From contig NC_079509.1 in the NCBI RefSeq assembly GCF_030052815.1, positions 50,782,829 through 50,846,828 on the forward strand: a DNA stretch of 64,000 bases, in the 5' to 3' direction. This DNA is from Hevea brasiliensis. Lineage: Eukaryota; Streptophyta; Magnoliopsida; Malpighiales; Euphorbiaceae. Under the pieces are notes generated by a model. It saw only the letters and a program-made list of their open reading frames with translations, had not been told where the DNA came from and ran no database searches. This document shows, piece after piece, positions 1 through 10,559 of this stretch. How positions within the stretch are numbered: the stretch's first letter is position 1; the number at the start of each line of letters is the position of its first letter. Both the position numbers and the translations under genes were made by a program.

Positions 1-290
1 ACCCAATTTTTGTAAATAATTTAAATTTTACAGTAGATTTGTAAATACTTTTTCTTTTATTGGTTTAATTAATTTGAAGCAAATAAAGAGAAGAATTGGC
101 TGAAAGTCCAAAATCATCTTGAAGAACATACCATGAAGTGTGTTTTGGGTTTGCATTTCATGTTTATTACAAATTAATGCGTTAAAAGAAAAGCATCTCA
201 CCGTTAAAAATATAAAGTGTTAAAACATAAAATCACTTTTTTTTTTCTTTATAATTTATTCCTAAAATTCTGTTTATAAGTTTGTATTAA

Positions 291-364
<74 letters not shown>

Positions 365-853
365 TGTGTCAATATATTTGATTTGATTTATTGTTATATA
401 TATTTTATAAAGATAAAACATTCAAATATTTCCTCCTATGAGTATTATTCTTTGCTATGAGTAAATAAATCAAACTGTTCGTGAATTAAAATTCAATGGA
501 TTAACACTCAATTACATTTCGTACTTATTGAAAAATTTTAATTTAATTTATCTTTAATTTTTTTATCTAATTTAAAATTTTAATTTAATTTATCTTTAAT
601 TTTTTATCTAATTTTATTAAAAATTTCAATTTAAATTTAATTTAACCTTAGACTTAAACTGAAAAATAAAAAAAAAATTAATTTTAAAATTAAAAATTAA
701 ATTTCGTAATTTTTAATTTATAATAAAAAAATTAAAAAATTTAACTTATAAATTTTAATTTTTGAATTGAATTAAACTTAAATTAAAAATTTTAAATTAA
801 ATTAAATAAAAAATTAAAAATAAACTAAATTAAATTTCTTCACTTAGTTATAG
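1..853. other. AT-rich intergenic DNA
   Basis: No gene is recognisable here. Most of the stretch is A/T homopolymer-like sequence with many short direct repeats of the type TTTAATTTAA, especially at 530-840. The only discrete feature is the TA microsatellite listed separately. Confidence 0.7.
294..361. repeat. (TA)n microsatellite, about 34 units
   Basis: An uninterrupted alternating TA run of about 68 bp. Such runs are length-polymorphic in plants and can form cruciforms. Nothing suggests a function. Confidence 0.95.
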
Positions 854-1157
854 TTCATTATCATAAATATATTTATTTTATTTATAAATATTTTAAAATA
901 ATAGATTATTTAAAACTATATAATTAATATATTTATAAAATATAATTATTTATAATTTCAATTTAATTTTTATAAATATTAATTTAATTTATTTTATGAT
1001 AGCTTTCATTATCATATAAATACATTTATTTTATTTATAAATATTTTAAAATAATAGATTATTTAAAACTATATAATTAATATATTTATAAAATATAATT
1101 ATTTATAATTTCAATTTAATTTTTATAAATATTAATTTAATTTATTTTATGATAGCT
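854..1157. repeat. Tandem duplication, about 152-bp unit, two copies
   Basis: Copy 1 runs from 854 to 1004 and copy 2 from 1005 to 1157. Both begin with TTCATTATCATA and end with TTTTATGATAGCT, and they are nearly identical throughout, so the duplication is recent. The sequence is very AT-rich and non-coding. Confidence 0.9.
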
Positions 1158-1532
1158 AATTAAAATACTGGCGACCTGGTTCAATTTGATAAAAAACTCA
1201 ATTTAAATGAGTTAAATTCTCAAACTCAACCTAAATCGAACTCAACAAAATGAGTAGTCAAGTCAGCACAAGTTCATTTACACACTGAATTATTATTCAG
1301 TGCAATAGTTATGCATCATATTACGATTTAATCTCACAATCATTAAGCCTCGTTAAGACTCCTCGCTTAAAGGGCAACAAAAGAGTGATATTTTCCTGAG
1401 CAGTTTATTTTTTCAAGAACTATAAATATATAATCTAATCGAAATAAAGAAGAATGAATGGAGACAATATGAATACAAGCATTTATTCTGAGAGAATCTC
1501 ACTCAAGAGAAGAGTCAATCTTGTGAACAGAT

Positions 1533-1767
1533 CTAGAAAAAGACAAGTACATCCTCAGGATCTTCAACGCTGCCACCCTCATTTTCTTGGCCACCTCCGG
1601 TGGTGGTGGCGGCGGCGGCAGCGGAGGTGATGGATTCACGTATCAAATCCTTCGCTATTGGATCAGCAGATGACCAACTTTTGCATGCTTTCATTCTCTG
1701 GCCTCCTCATCTGCTCTTCTTCCTCTTCCTTCTCCTTCTGCTCTTTTCTCTCTTTGCTTGCTTCCAT
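1533..1767 (-). pseudogene. Possible small acidic protein gene, frame broken once
   Basis: On the minus strand an ATG at 1767 opens a charged Lys/Glu-rich frame (starts MEASKERKEQKEKEEEEQ) that stops after about 34 codons. A second frame, offset by one base, continues with ADPIAKDLIRES, an Ala/Thr/Gly run and an acidic end EDPEDVLVF, and stops at 1533-1535. Removing one base near 1678 would join them into a protein of about 78 residues. A G-box (CACGTG, 1827-1832) lies upstream and AATAAA-like signals lie just downstream on the minus strand. The composition looks coding against AT-rich surroundings, but I do not recognise the protein. It could be a spliced gene, a pseudogene or an assembly indel. 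Confidence 0.35.
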
Positions 1768-1834
1768 CTTCTACCACGTACCATATGCTCTCTCTGCGCC
1801 TAAAAGAAGAAGGTGAAAATATTTCACACGTGGC

Positions 1835-2620
1835 CATATGTGTGCTTACTTACAAGGAAAAGCCCACACGTACTTAACATCTGTAGCAAATATCACTTAT
1901 CCATCTTGCACTATATTAATAAGAAAAAAAAAATATTTTTAAAAATTGGAATTATCTTCAAATTTACTTCGAATTTAAGTATTAAAAATATTATTTTTAA
2001 AATAAATTATATTAATTTTAATATGTGTATGACTATATATTATCAGCTGCTTGATCTCATACCAAAAAGATTTTAATAGCTATTATATCAAATATTTTTA
2101 TTTACATATTTATATTATTATATAAAAAATATTAATTAAACTATAATATTATATTATTTAAAATATAAATTTATAAAAGAATTAGTTACTAATTTATTTT
2201 CTTTAATAATTAAAAATATATTGGAATAATATTTTTCATGAAATTAAATTATTTAAAATAAAAATTAACATAAAAAAGTACCTACAATAATCTGTAAATA
2301 GTAACTAAATTCTTTATTCCTACAATTTAATTATGATTAAATTACCAATTATCTACTAAAATGTTGGTTGGTAATTTTACTTACTAATAAGTTGGTTGGT
2401 AATTTAATCAATAATTTTACCGATTACAAGTGGGTGGTAGTTAAAATTTCCTATTACCTAATTAATATACTATTTGCTTTTAGTCGGTTATCAATTAAAA
2501 TCTTTTAAAATAGTAAGTAATTTTAATTGCTAAATTTTTAATTTCTTTTTAGTGTTATATAATTTAATTGATTTTATATAAATTTAAATATAAACATTTA
2601 ATCTAACACTTGATAATTTA
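1835..2620. other. AT-rich intergenic DNA
   Basis: No coding signal is visible. Around 2340-2480 there are short imperfect repeats of GTTGGTTGGTAATTT. Otherwise the stretch is low-complexity A/T sequence. Confidence 0.6.
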
Positions 2621-4603
2621 TGTAACAATCCAAAATTTTTAAATTATAAATAAAATAAAAAGGAAATATTATGTTATTAATATTATAGGATTTGAATTGA
2701 TTTTAAAATAAAGGAAGATAATAATAATAAATAAACTAATAATAAATAATTTAATTAAAGTTAATTTATTAAATGCGAATAAAATAATTAAATTTTTCTA
2801 GATTATATTTATTTTATCATTACTAGAGTTTTATTAAACTTTAACATAATAAAATAATGTTGGACCTAATTATAAACATCTAAAAAGTTGAGGGACTAGC
2901 TATATAATTAAAAGATAAAAAAAAATCAGAAAATTAAAAACGCAGCAGCAGCTCTCTCTCTCCTCTCCCGCGTCACCCTCTCCCCTCACTTTCTCCCTCT
3001 CGCTTTTCGGCTAGTCGACCAGTGCAAGAGTCGGGAAGGCACCGGTGAGACTCCCCCACCTAAGGACGACATCAGGCAGCGGCAGCCACAGCAGCAGGAG
3101 GCAAGGAGGAAGAGAAAGAGAGAAGAAAGGGAAGGAAAAAGAAGAGAGAGAGAGAGAGAAAGTCAGGTCGTTTTTCGGTCGATCTGGCCACCAATGCCAG
3201 CGATCCAAGCTACCACCAACTCCCCACGAACCCAGCTCCATTTTCCGACCAGCCATGCCCAGAATAGTGGAGTTTCCGGCAAGAAATGAAGAAAGAGAAA
3301 GAGGAGACAGAAAGTGACGGCAGTGGCTTTCCAGCCACTTTTCCGGCGATTCGACCCTCGGATCGAAAATACGAGGCCACCGATGGACTCAGGACGATAA
3401 GATCTTCAAGACAGGACTGGTCCCACTCCGATCGGACACCGTTTGAAAAAAGGCGATAATCGGACGGTCCAGATCGCTTGGTGAGATTTTCAAACTTTTT
3501 CGAATTACAAAATTTAAAAATAATTTTATGATAATTATTAACAAAATTTGGACTTAATTTAGGTGCAATCAGATCGAGGATAGCTCATCGGCATTGGGAC
3601 TGCATTTTCAGCCAAGTCCGGCTGCCCGATGGCCCGTCTCAAATGTGATCGATATTATAGTCAATTCTAGTATTTTCAGATGTTCTGGACACATTTCAGG
3701 TGTCAGATTTGACATAGGTAAACCCGAACTCTATATTGCTCAATTTTTGTCTTGTACTGGGTTAGAATAAAATTCATAAAATATTTATGGGTGATTAGAA
3801 AATTGTAATTCTTTTTGCGTTGGCTCTATAATATTGCTAAGGACCATGGGGCAAAATTTTAGAATTTTTAGAGCTTGTCGGAGTGAATTTTTATGAAATG
3901 TCAATTATAGGGACTAAAACGTAATTTTTCAAGTTTATAACTATTGTCTGATTTGGAGGGCCCAGGATGGGCCATATGATGTTGATGAAATGTGATTGTG
4001 GAAATTGAGAATTTAGAAGTATTATTTGAATCTTTGTGCAGATTTGGTAGGTCCTAGGTATAGGGAAAACTCTGCCGGATTTCCGGCATGAATTAAGTTG
4101 TCTATTGTCTCTTTAGAGTTTTATTTTGACTTAGTACTAATAAATTTATAATATAATTATTTAGGTGATCGATGTCAACTATTTTCCTCCATCCAGCAGC
4201 CACAATAGTCCTCGGTGTACTGTGAGTAAAATATTAATTTTAATTATAATTTTGATATTATTATATATTCAAACATGCCCATGCATCACTTATAAATATG
4301 TATCTATGTAGTTAAATACTAGGCATATTTTATATTGCATTCTTAATTGATGAATCGCTATGGATGTTATTTGTGGTAATTTGGAACAATGTACGTGCGT
4401 TGGCGTGCGTGTGGTATGGTATTGGATATGGACAGGACGGGTAGATACGGCATGAGAGACACTCGCTGGGACCCGGTCCTTTATGGATAAGTCGGGGTAG
4501 ACACGGCTTGAGAGACACTGACTGGGACCCCGCATTTGGTTTATTAAGTGAAAGTTCGGCTTGAGAGACTCAGCATCCTCGCTGAGGTTTGCCCCACTAT
4601 CGC
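2621..4603 (+). mobile_element. Truncated LTR of a Tekay/Del-like Ty3 element
   Basis: The stretch starts TGTAACAATCC, like the complete LTRs at 17881 and 25505 that start TGTAACACCCC. It then follows the same order of landmarks: a CT-rich, GC-rich block (2950-3020), GGTAAACCCGAACT (3718), TTGCTAAGGACC (3833), GGTAGGTCCTAGGTATAGGG (4047), the block around GAGTAAAATATTAATTTTAATTATAATTT, GCATGCCCATGCATCACTTAT-like sequence and GGGTAGATACGGC. The last about 650 bp of the family LTR are missing. The 3' side abuts a TRIM fragment. Substitutions relative to the other copies are numerous, so it is the oldest family member here. Confidence 0.8.
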
Positions 4604-4623
4604 TCAAGGTTGCACGCGGAGCT

Positions 4624-4635
4624 GCTCTGATACCA
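4624..4635 (-). other. Primer-binding site, initiator-Met tRNA type (TRIM)
   Basis: The minus strand reads TGGTATCAGAGC, the standard plant LTR-retrotransposon primer-binding site. It follows the end of the adjacent short LTR by a few bases. Confidence 0.75.
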
Positions 4636-4639
4636 CAAA

Positions 4640-4790
4640 TGTAATGGCCCGGCCCACTAGTGATATTGTCCGCTCTGGGCCGAAGCCCTCACGATTTTAA
4701 AACGAGTCACTAGGGGTTACGAACCGCCAACTTATAAACCCAGCATCTCTCCCGTGTTTTGCCGATGTGAGATTTGCCTAGGGTGTTATA
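4640..4790 (-). mobile_element. TRIM-like short LTR, about 151 bp
   Basis: On the minus strand this block starts TATAACACCCTAGG (a mutated TGTAACACCC) and ends GGGCCATTACA, giving TG...CA-like termini. It is followed by the primer-binding site at 4624-4635. Its small size and lack of coding sequence fit a terminal-repeat retrotransposon in miniature (TRIM). Only one LTR and a few bases of internal sequence (about 4600-4623) remain. It sits where the family LTR to its left breaks off. Confidence 0.6.
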
Positions 4791-5015
4791 ATGATAATAT
4801 AAGTTTTAGCTAGTGTTTTTATTTTTAAAATTTTCAACTGCTTTATTTTTAGTTTGCTTAGGGTTTCTTGTGAGGCTGAGCCTTAGATTTGATGCCTGCT
4901 TCATTGGTTAGCTTAGATGATTTTAGCGTTCTAGCATTTGTCATGGGCTTTAAATCAAGTATTTCATTCTCTTTTAATGAAATATGCTAAAAGAAAAAAA
5001 AAAAAAAAAAAAAGC
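4791..5015 (+). mobile_element. Retroposon-like 3' end with poly(A) tail
   Basis: Moderately complex sequence ends in CTTTTAATGAAATATGCTAAAAG and then an A tract of about 20 (4992-5013), as at the 3' end of a plant LINE or a processed transcript. No ORF and no clear target duplication could be assigned, so the type is uncertain. Confidence 0.3.
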
Positions 5016-5844
5016 AAAAGAGACTTTGATTTTTATTAAACATTTACGCAATGTCTTCTATTGGAGATACATTTACACCAATGGGAAAATAATTTATATA
5101 TATATATATTAAACATTTTAAATATTTTAGATATTTTTGTTTTATTTTTCAATTCATTTAATTTAATTGAAAAAAAAAATAAAATTATAATAAATATTTA
5201 AATATTATAAAAAATTATAAATTTAAATGTATAATAAAATGAAAAATTAAATTAAAATGTGTAAGAAGATAAAACAAAATATGGAGTACAAACCACAAAG
5301 CGTCCAACCATTAAAATTCAATAATATATTCATACATTATTGCAAATAAATAATTTGAATAAAATTCTATTTTAACAATTTAGGGCTATTTAGTATTGTT
5401 GTTAAAATTAGTATTGAGAAAAATATTTTTTTAAAATATATTAATTAGTTGGTATTGCAAATTATTTTAAATTTGTTATGTTATAGTAAAAAGAATTCTT
5501 AACAAAAATTTTTTAAAATTATTTTTTAAAATGGCAAAGGAGCGAGCTAGGGCAAGTGAGCATCGCTCTCTTCATCTTCACCCCATAAGAGTTTTAGTTA
5601 AGGTGGAGACTTCCTGGCCAGGGAGCGGAGGCAGCGGGTTATTACAGTGTTTTATTTATTTATTTATCTTATTTATCATTGTATTATAAATTTATTTATT
5701 AAAAAATAAATTATAAATTAAAAATATAAGTTTTCAATATAAATTTAATAATATATTTATATTTTTTCTTAAAATTATAATTTAAACATATAAATATATA
5801 AATAAATTATTTTTTAATAAATATTTCATTGTGCAAGACCCGTT
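5016..5844. other. AT-rich intergenic DNA
   Basis: Mostly low-complexity A/T. One GC-richer block at 5530-5640 (GCGAGCTAGGGCAAGTGAGC, and CCAGGGAGCGGAGGCAGCGG) has no sustained reading frame and no match I recognise. Confidence 0.55.
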
Positions 5845-6144
5845 ATGAAGATTTGAGATTTGGGTTTGGGCCCGTGGACAGGATTAAAGAGGATTTTGGT
5901 GCCTTGTCCAGACAGAATATTCTTTTCGGTTTAACTGGTATCAGAGCCTCGTAACGGTCTATGCGGTCTCGGATTCGAGTCTCGCTCCTGCATAAAAAAT
6001 AGCTCTATGCTAAGAGTAGGCCTGACGAACCCAAAGTCTGCGCAAGTGGAGTCGTGATGAGTTTGGGCCCGTGAACAGGATTAAAGAGAATTTCGGTGCC
6101 TTATCCGAACAGAATATCCTTTTCGATTCACTGATATCGAAGCC
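5845..6144 (+). mobile_element. TRIM-like tandem unit (LTR-PBS-LTR-PBS)
   Basis: Two imperfect direct copies share GTTTGGGCCCGTG(G/A)ACAGGATTAAAGAG, then GGTGCCTT and ACAGAATATnCTTTTCG: about 5845-5933 and 6057-6130. The first is followed by TGGTATCAGAGCC (5936-5948), a plant initiator-Met primer-binding site. The second is followed by a decayed version, TGATATCGAAGCC (6132-6144). Similar units lie near 51.9 kb. Alternatively, TTTAACTGGTATCAGAGCC plus GGATTCGAGTCTC (5971-5983) could be the A and B boxes of a tRNA-derived SINE. The two readings cannot be separated by eye. Confidence 0.5.
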
Positions 6145-6302
6145 AGAATGAAATCGAAATAAATTATTAGATTTAGATAAGATTGGATCAAATTTAAAAA
6201 TAATTATCATCCTACTAAAATAGTGATTTTTATGGAAAGCACTCATTTATCTAGAATTTCATCACCGCCTTAGTTAAGTCCCATAACATGAGGCCCATTT
6301 GC

Positions 6303-6311
6303 TATATATAA
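6303..6311 (+). promoter_or_regulatory. TATA box of the small heat-shock protein gene
   Basis: TATATATAA lies 175 bp upstream of the chosen start codon. Transcription should begin near 6335, which excludes the in-frame ATG at 6322 as the translation start. TTCCAGAAAGTGCAAGAA at about 6357-6374 resembles a loose heat-shock element, but it lies downstream of the TATA box. Confidence 0.6.
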
Positions 6312-6477
6312 ATGAGGCCCATTGGGTTCATCTATTGCTCACAGCGCCAACCGCACATTCCAGAAAGTGCAAGAAAAAGTGGTCTTCCTTATTCCTCCGA
6401 TTATTCCTCTCCTTTCTCTATTTGCTCATCTGCTCGGTTCATCTCTTTCTCAATTTCAGCAATTCCTCTCTTCTCCG

Positions 6478-6949
6478 ATGTCGATCGTTCCTATCAGTGA
6501 CCAAGCAGGTGCTATCTCCAATCGTTACTCTTCGGACTTGTGGGATCCAGAAGGTTTCTTCTCATCACTAAATCTTTGGGATCCATTCCTAAATTTTCCT
6601 TTCCCATTCCAATCCTCCATAGTTTCCACCCATTTCCCATCCTTGGCTGGGGAAATTTTCCCATCCCTTGAAACCCATGTAGATTGGCAGGAAACCCCAA
6701 GAGCCCATGTGTTTAGAGCTGTATTTCGTGGGCTTAACAGAGAGGATGTGTTGGTTTTCATTGATGATGATAATACGCTTCAAGTAAGCACAGAGAATGG
6801 TAAGTTCATGAGCAAGTTCAAGTTGCCTGAGAACGCCAGAAGAGATCAAATTAAAGCAGCTATGGTGAATGGAGTTCTCACTGTGACTATTCCTAAGGAA
6901 GGTGCTAGATCGCCTAGTGTAAGATCCATTGAGATTTCTGGTTCTGGCT

Positions 6950-6951
<2 letters not shown>
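6478..6951 (+). CDS. Class I small heat-shock protein (Hsp20), beta-6 loop missing
   Basis: A 157-residue cytosolic-type Hsp20 chaperone, a family that binds unfolding proteins as large oligomers. It begins MSIVPI, like class I members. The N-terminal arm carries LWDP twice (residues 21-24 and 33-36). The alpha-crystallin domain starts near THVDWQETPRAHVFRA (residues 66-81) and contains LPENA (116-120), the hallmark NGVLTV (131-136) and IPKE. The C-terminal IEI anchor is at 151-153. Typical class I proteins have about 18 more residues between LQ(I/V)S and GKF, covering beta-6 and its loop, which swaps between partners in the dimer. Here LQVS (101-104) runs almost directly into GKF. No frameshift is seen. 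The start is chosen by family similarity and TATA position. There is no intron, as is usual for class I. Confidence 0.9.
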
Positions 6952-6952
<1 letters not shown>

Positions 6953-7021
<69 letters not shown>

Positions 7022-7055
7022 TCTATAGCTTATGCTGTGTGTGTGTGTGTGTGTG
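6953..7055. repeat. Compound microsatellite (CT)n-(AT)n-(GT)n in the 3' UTR
   Basis: It begins two bases after the heat-shock protein stop codon. (CT) about 14 units spans 6953-6981, (AT) about 19 units spans 6982-7020, and a (GT) run covers 7036-7055. All are probably transcribed as 3' UTR. Confidence 0.95.
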
Positions 7056-7059
7056 AAAA

Positions 7060-8022
7060 GGAGAGAGAGAAATATTACGATGAGGTGTGTTGTAATGTAT
7101 TTTCTTTGCTTGTGGAGATCTGTTTGCTTGTAATGTAAAACTTGCTGTGATAATATATATGGTTTGTTGTTGTTGGAAGAAAAAAAAAAGAAAAAAAAAA
7201 TGCTATCTAAACTGAAAATTTTAATTTGATTTGTTTGATTTTGGTAATTTTATTTTGGAATTAATAAAATTTTAATTTATTTATCATTTGAATGTTAATA
7301 ATATAAAAAAATATTATTTTTTAATTTTCTTTTATTTACTTTTCACATATATATTGCTATTAGTTCCTATGTGTATTAATATTATTAAAAGAGCTAAGTG
7401 AGTCAAGATGCTTGTTGTTGTGTTTGTAAATTTCTATTAATTAAATAATTTTTATTTAATAAATATAAAAATCGAAATTTTAAAATAAGAATTTAGGGTG
7501 TTATTAATTTTTTTAAATAGAAATTTATGAAACAATCCATGTGGGGAAGAAGTAAGAAAACGATTTTAATTGAGAAGTTGAATAGATTTAATTTAGTTTT
7601 TTAGTTTGATTTTTTTATTAATTGATTGGGTTTTAATTAATTTATTTTTTAAAAAATTGATTTTTTTTTATCTAGCTTAGTTAGTTTTGTTAAAAATAAA
7701 GAATTAACTAAATCAAATTAAACATATATTTATATAATCTTAATTAAACCTTATCTCTTAACCTTCGGGTCACCTTATCCTGCTGCTTCAATTCTCTTGG
7801 TCTCTCGTAAAGGTTAAATTTTTTTTTTCATTAAACTCTTTTTCACCGCTTAATTTTCGAATAAGATTCTTAAGGTATGTTTGATAAAAGATTAAAAAAT
7901 TAAAATTTAAATATTATTTTTATAAATTTTAATTTTTAAAAAATAAATTATTAATCTAGTTAATCTTATTAGAAGTTAAAAAAGTAATAATTATCTCTTA
8001 TCAGTCTTGTACTAAACACACC
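7060..8022. other. 3' UTR remainder and AT-rich intergenic DNA
   Basis: The heat-shock gene 3' UTR probably ends near 7140-7190 (ATGTAAAACTTGC, TAATATATATGG and A-rich tract). Beyond it the sequence is low-complexity A/T with no recognisable gene. Confidence 0.55.
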
Positions 8023-8520
8023 TTTAGGGTAATGTCTTTTTTAGTTTTTGTAGGCTTCTCCATTTGATATCTTTTTAAAGTCATCTCTTAATTTGTGAGA
8101 TTACTCAAAAATTTTATCAAGTTACACTTTGCTCAAATCTTTGGTATTCTTGAGATAAGTCACTTTTGATAACCACCCTTTAGAAAGATTTCTTGGTATG
8201 TTTTTTATAAGTTCTTCATTGGTGAAGGTATTTCAAAGGGACTTAATTCCTCTAATGAATTCTATAAACTCTCTTTTAGGGTAATGTTCTTTTTAGTTTT
8301 TGTAGGCTTCTCCATTTGTTCCTTTTTTAAAGTTATCTCTTAATCTATGGGATTACTCAAAAACTTGTCAAGTTGTACTTTACTCAAATCTTTGGCATTC
8401 TTAAGAGAAGTCATCTTTGATAGCCACTCCTTAGGAAGACTTCTTGGTATATTTTTTACAAGTTCTTCATTGATGAAAGCATTTCTAAAGAACTTAATTC
8501 CTCTAATGAATTCTATAAAG
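8023..8520. repeat. Tandem duplication, about 250-bp unit, inside a gag pseudogene
   Basis: Copies at 8023-8270 and 8275-8520 share TTTAGGGTAATGTnCTTTTT, TTTTTGTAGGCTTCTCCATTTG, AAGTTCTTCATTG and CTTAATTCCTCTAATGAATT. Divergence is roughly ten percent by eye. The duplication repeats the 3' part of the copia-type gag remnant. Confidence 0.85.
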
Positions 8521-8966
8521 CTATCATACATTTGACTAATAGTCTTGTTGGATTTCATTTTGAATAATTCATATTGATAGATTAAGGAATTCATCATGTT
8601 CTCCTTCATTTGACTTGTATTTTCTCAATGATCACCAAAGCATCTCAAATTTCCTTAGCGGTAGACTTCATACACACTTTGTTATACTACTTGTACTAAG
8701 AGTAAAAAATAATACATGAATGGCTTTGTCATTGAGAGCTACCATTCTTTTTTCTTGATCACTCCATTTACCCTTTGGTTTCTCAATATGTTCACTATTT
8801 ATCGTTTGGGTTAAGGTGAAGGGCCATGTTCAACTATATCCCATAAATCAACTCTTTTCCATTTGAGGAAGTAATACATCCTATTCTTTCAACAAAGAAA
8901 ATCATTACCATCGAAGAAAGGAAGTCTTAACATTGATTGGCCTTCTTGTGTATTGAGGGTTGCCAT
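8340..8966 (-). pseudogene. Ty1/copia-type gag (UBN2-like) pseudogene
   Basis: On the minus strand an ATG at 8966 begins MATLNTQEGQSM and then RLPFFDGNDF, the usual opening of copia gag proteins, which bind the element's RNA in virus-like particles. The C-terminal part is open from 8609 to 8340 and shows YQYELFKMKSNKTISQMYDSF, INEELVKNIPRSLPKEW and AKDLSKVQLDKF, matching the UBN2/gag family order. Several stop codons lie between 8610 and 8900. No protease, integrase or RT follows. It is an old fragment. Confidence 0.75.
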
Positions 8967-9420
8967 TTGATTTTTGCCCCAAAATGCTTAAATCTTGTAA
9001 TATCTGATGCCCTTTGTTGTCTTTTGAAGCAACCTAGGAGGTGAGTGAATTGGGTTGTAATTAAATATTTGAAAGTTAAGAAGAAAATTGGCAATTTAAA
9101 GAATAAGAATGAAGGGAGGAAAATGAAATGCATAAGAAATTTATAGAGGTTTAGTTATTCAAGGCCCTCTTTGAGAGTTAACTTCACTAATAAATTTTTT
9201 TTTAGATGAAGATTAAGCCTCTTACAATTTCTTGAGTGTAAACCCTAGCTCTCTTATAATTCATTGTCACTTAAGCGCATTTTAATGCTCTACAACCACT
9301 CTTTAATTGAGAGAAATAATAAATCTATGAAGAATAGAGAGAAAAAAATGCCAATTTAGCTCAGAGTAATAAATGAGATGATGAAAGCTTTGTAAGAGAA
9401 ATTTCAACTTTAATGCATGT

Positions 9421-10340
9421 TTTTTTTATCAAGAGATAGTTTGAATCCATTAAAAGAGTGGGACTTATAGCCTTTGAATGAGTGGGACTTATAGCCTTTT
9501 TACAAGAAAAAGCTATCAGGTTTAAATACAAATAGCATGGCTAAACCAAATCTATGCAGCCTCTAAGACCTAAGCTCTTCAATAATCATAACTGAAGTGG
9601 GTAAATCGTTCGAATCTAGAACCCGGTAGCACACACAGAAGCAACGCCGCACATAGATGGCTATCTTTCATCGGTGGGAGATGAATATCAAACTAAAGAG
9701 CAAGCCGGGGGCCATGCATGACATCAACACCTGATAGAAGGCCCCAAGCAAAAAACAACCAAGGAATCAAATTGGACTATTAGTTCTAGGCACGAAATAG
9801 ATGATGCACAATGCCAAGGTAGCTAGAAGCCACAGTGAAGGAGAAGCCATAAAAACCACCCATAAACACCAAACAGGCAGAGGTCAATCGTAATGGGTCT
9901 CTTTGGCGTCCTATTCACACCTTTTGACCTAACCTTCTAGATTGCACCCATGAGCAAACCACCACTAGAAATTGATCCCATGCCATGCAAAACTAATGGA
10001 GCTCACATCAATTCAGTAGACTTCCATGGAAACCCTTCAAACAAAGGAGGAGCACTAAACAAAATTAGACAACCAAGTAAAGCTTCATCTACTAAGCTCC
10101 TCCAAATAGATCACTAGAAACACCTACAGTTAGCCCCAAATATGTAAAAGAGAAATAAGGAAAAAAAAAGGGGGCAGAGGAGGTCTCGGAAGGTAGCTAC
10201 AATGGGACTTGCTACTCGAAGAAACCAAACTTTCGTAGAGAGAAAAGAAGAACTGATGAAGCATCTTCCTAACTTTTCCTTTCGATGCTAAATTACTTTA
10301 ATAAATTAGGGAGATAGCTTCCATACTCATAAATTAGTAC
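9421..10340 (-). mobile_element. Possible LINE-like 3' fragment
   Basis: Read on the minus strand this GC-richer stretch has scattered short frames with many stops and ends in TATCTCTTGATAAAAAAAA (tail at about 9420-9440), as plant LINE 3' ends do. A 23-bp direct repeat (GAGTGGGACTTATAGCC core) occurs twice at 9454-9500. I see no RT motif, so this is tentative. Confidence 0.3.
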
Positions 10341-10559
10341 AAATAAGGTCTTATATAGGTAGAAATAAAAAAAACTAGCTATTAGACACATTTCACAAAG
10401 TCAAAATGTCTTGGGAAGTGAAAATATAATTAGTTTTTTGTCTTTTTGTGAACCTAGAAAAATGTTATTAGGGCTAAAATTAACATGTTACTTTTGAAAT
10501 TAACAGATTACTTTTTCCTTAGAAGTGCTTTTAGTAGAGAAAAGTAATAGATTGCTTTT

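Noticed and set aside
6322..6477. In-frame 52-codon hydrophobic extension of the heat-shock protein
   Set aside because: The ATG at 6322 lies only 11 bp after the TATA box, upstream of the expected transcript start, and class I proteins begin MS(I/L)VP as at 6478.
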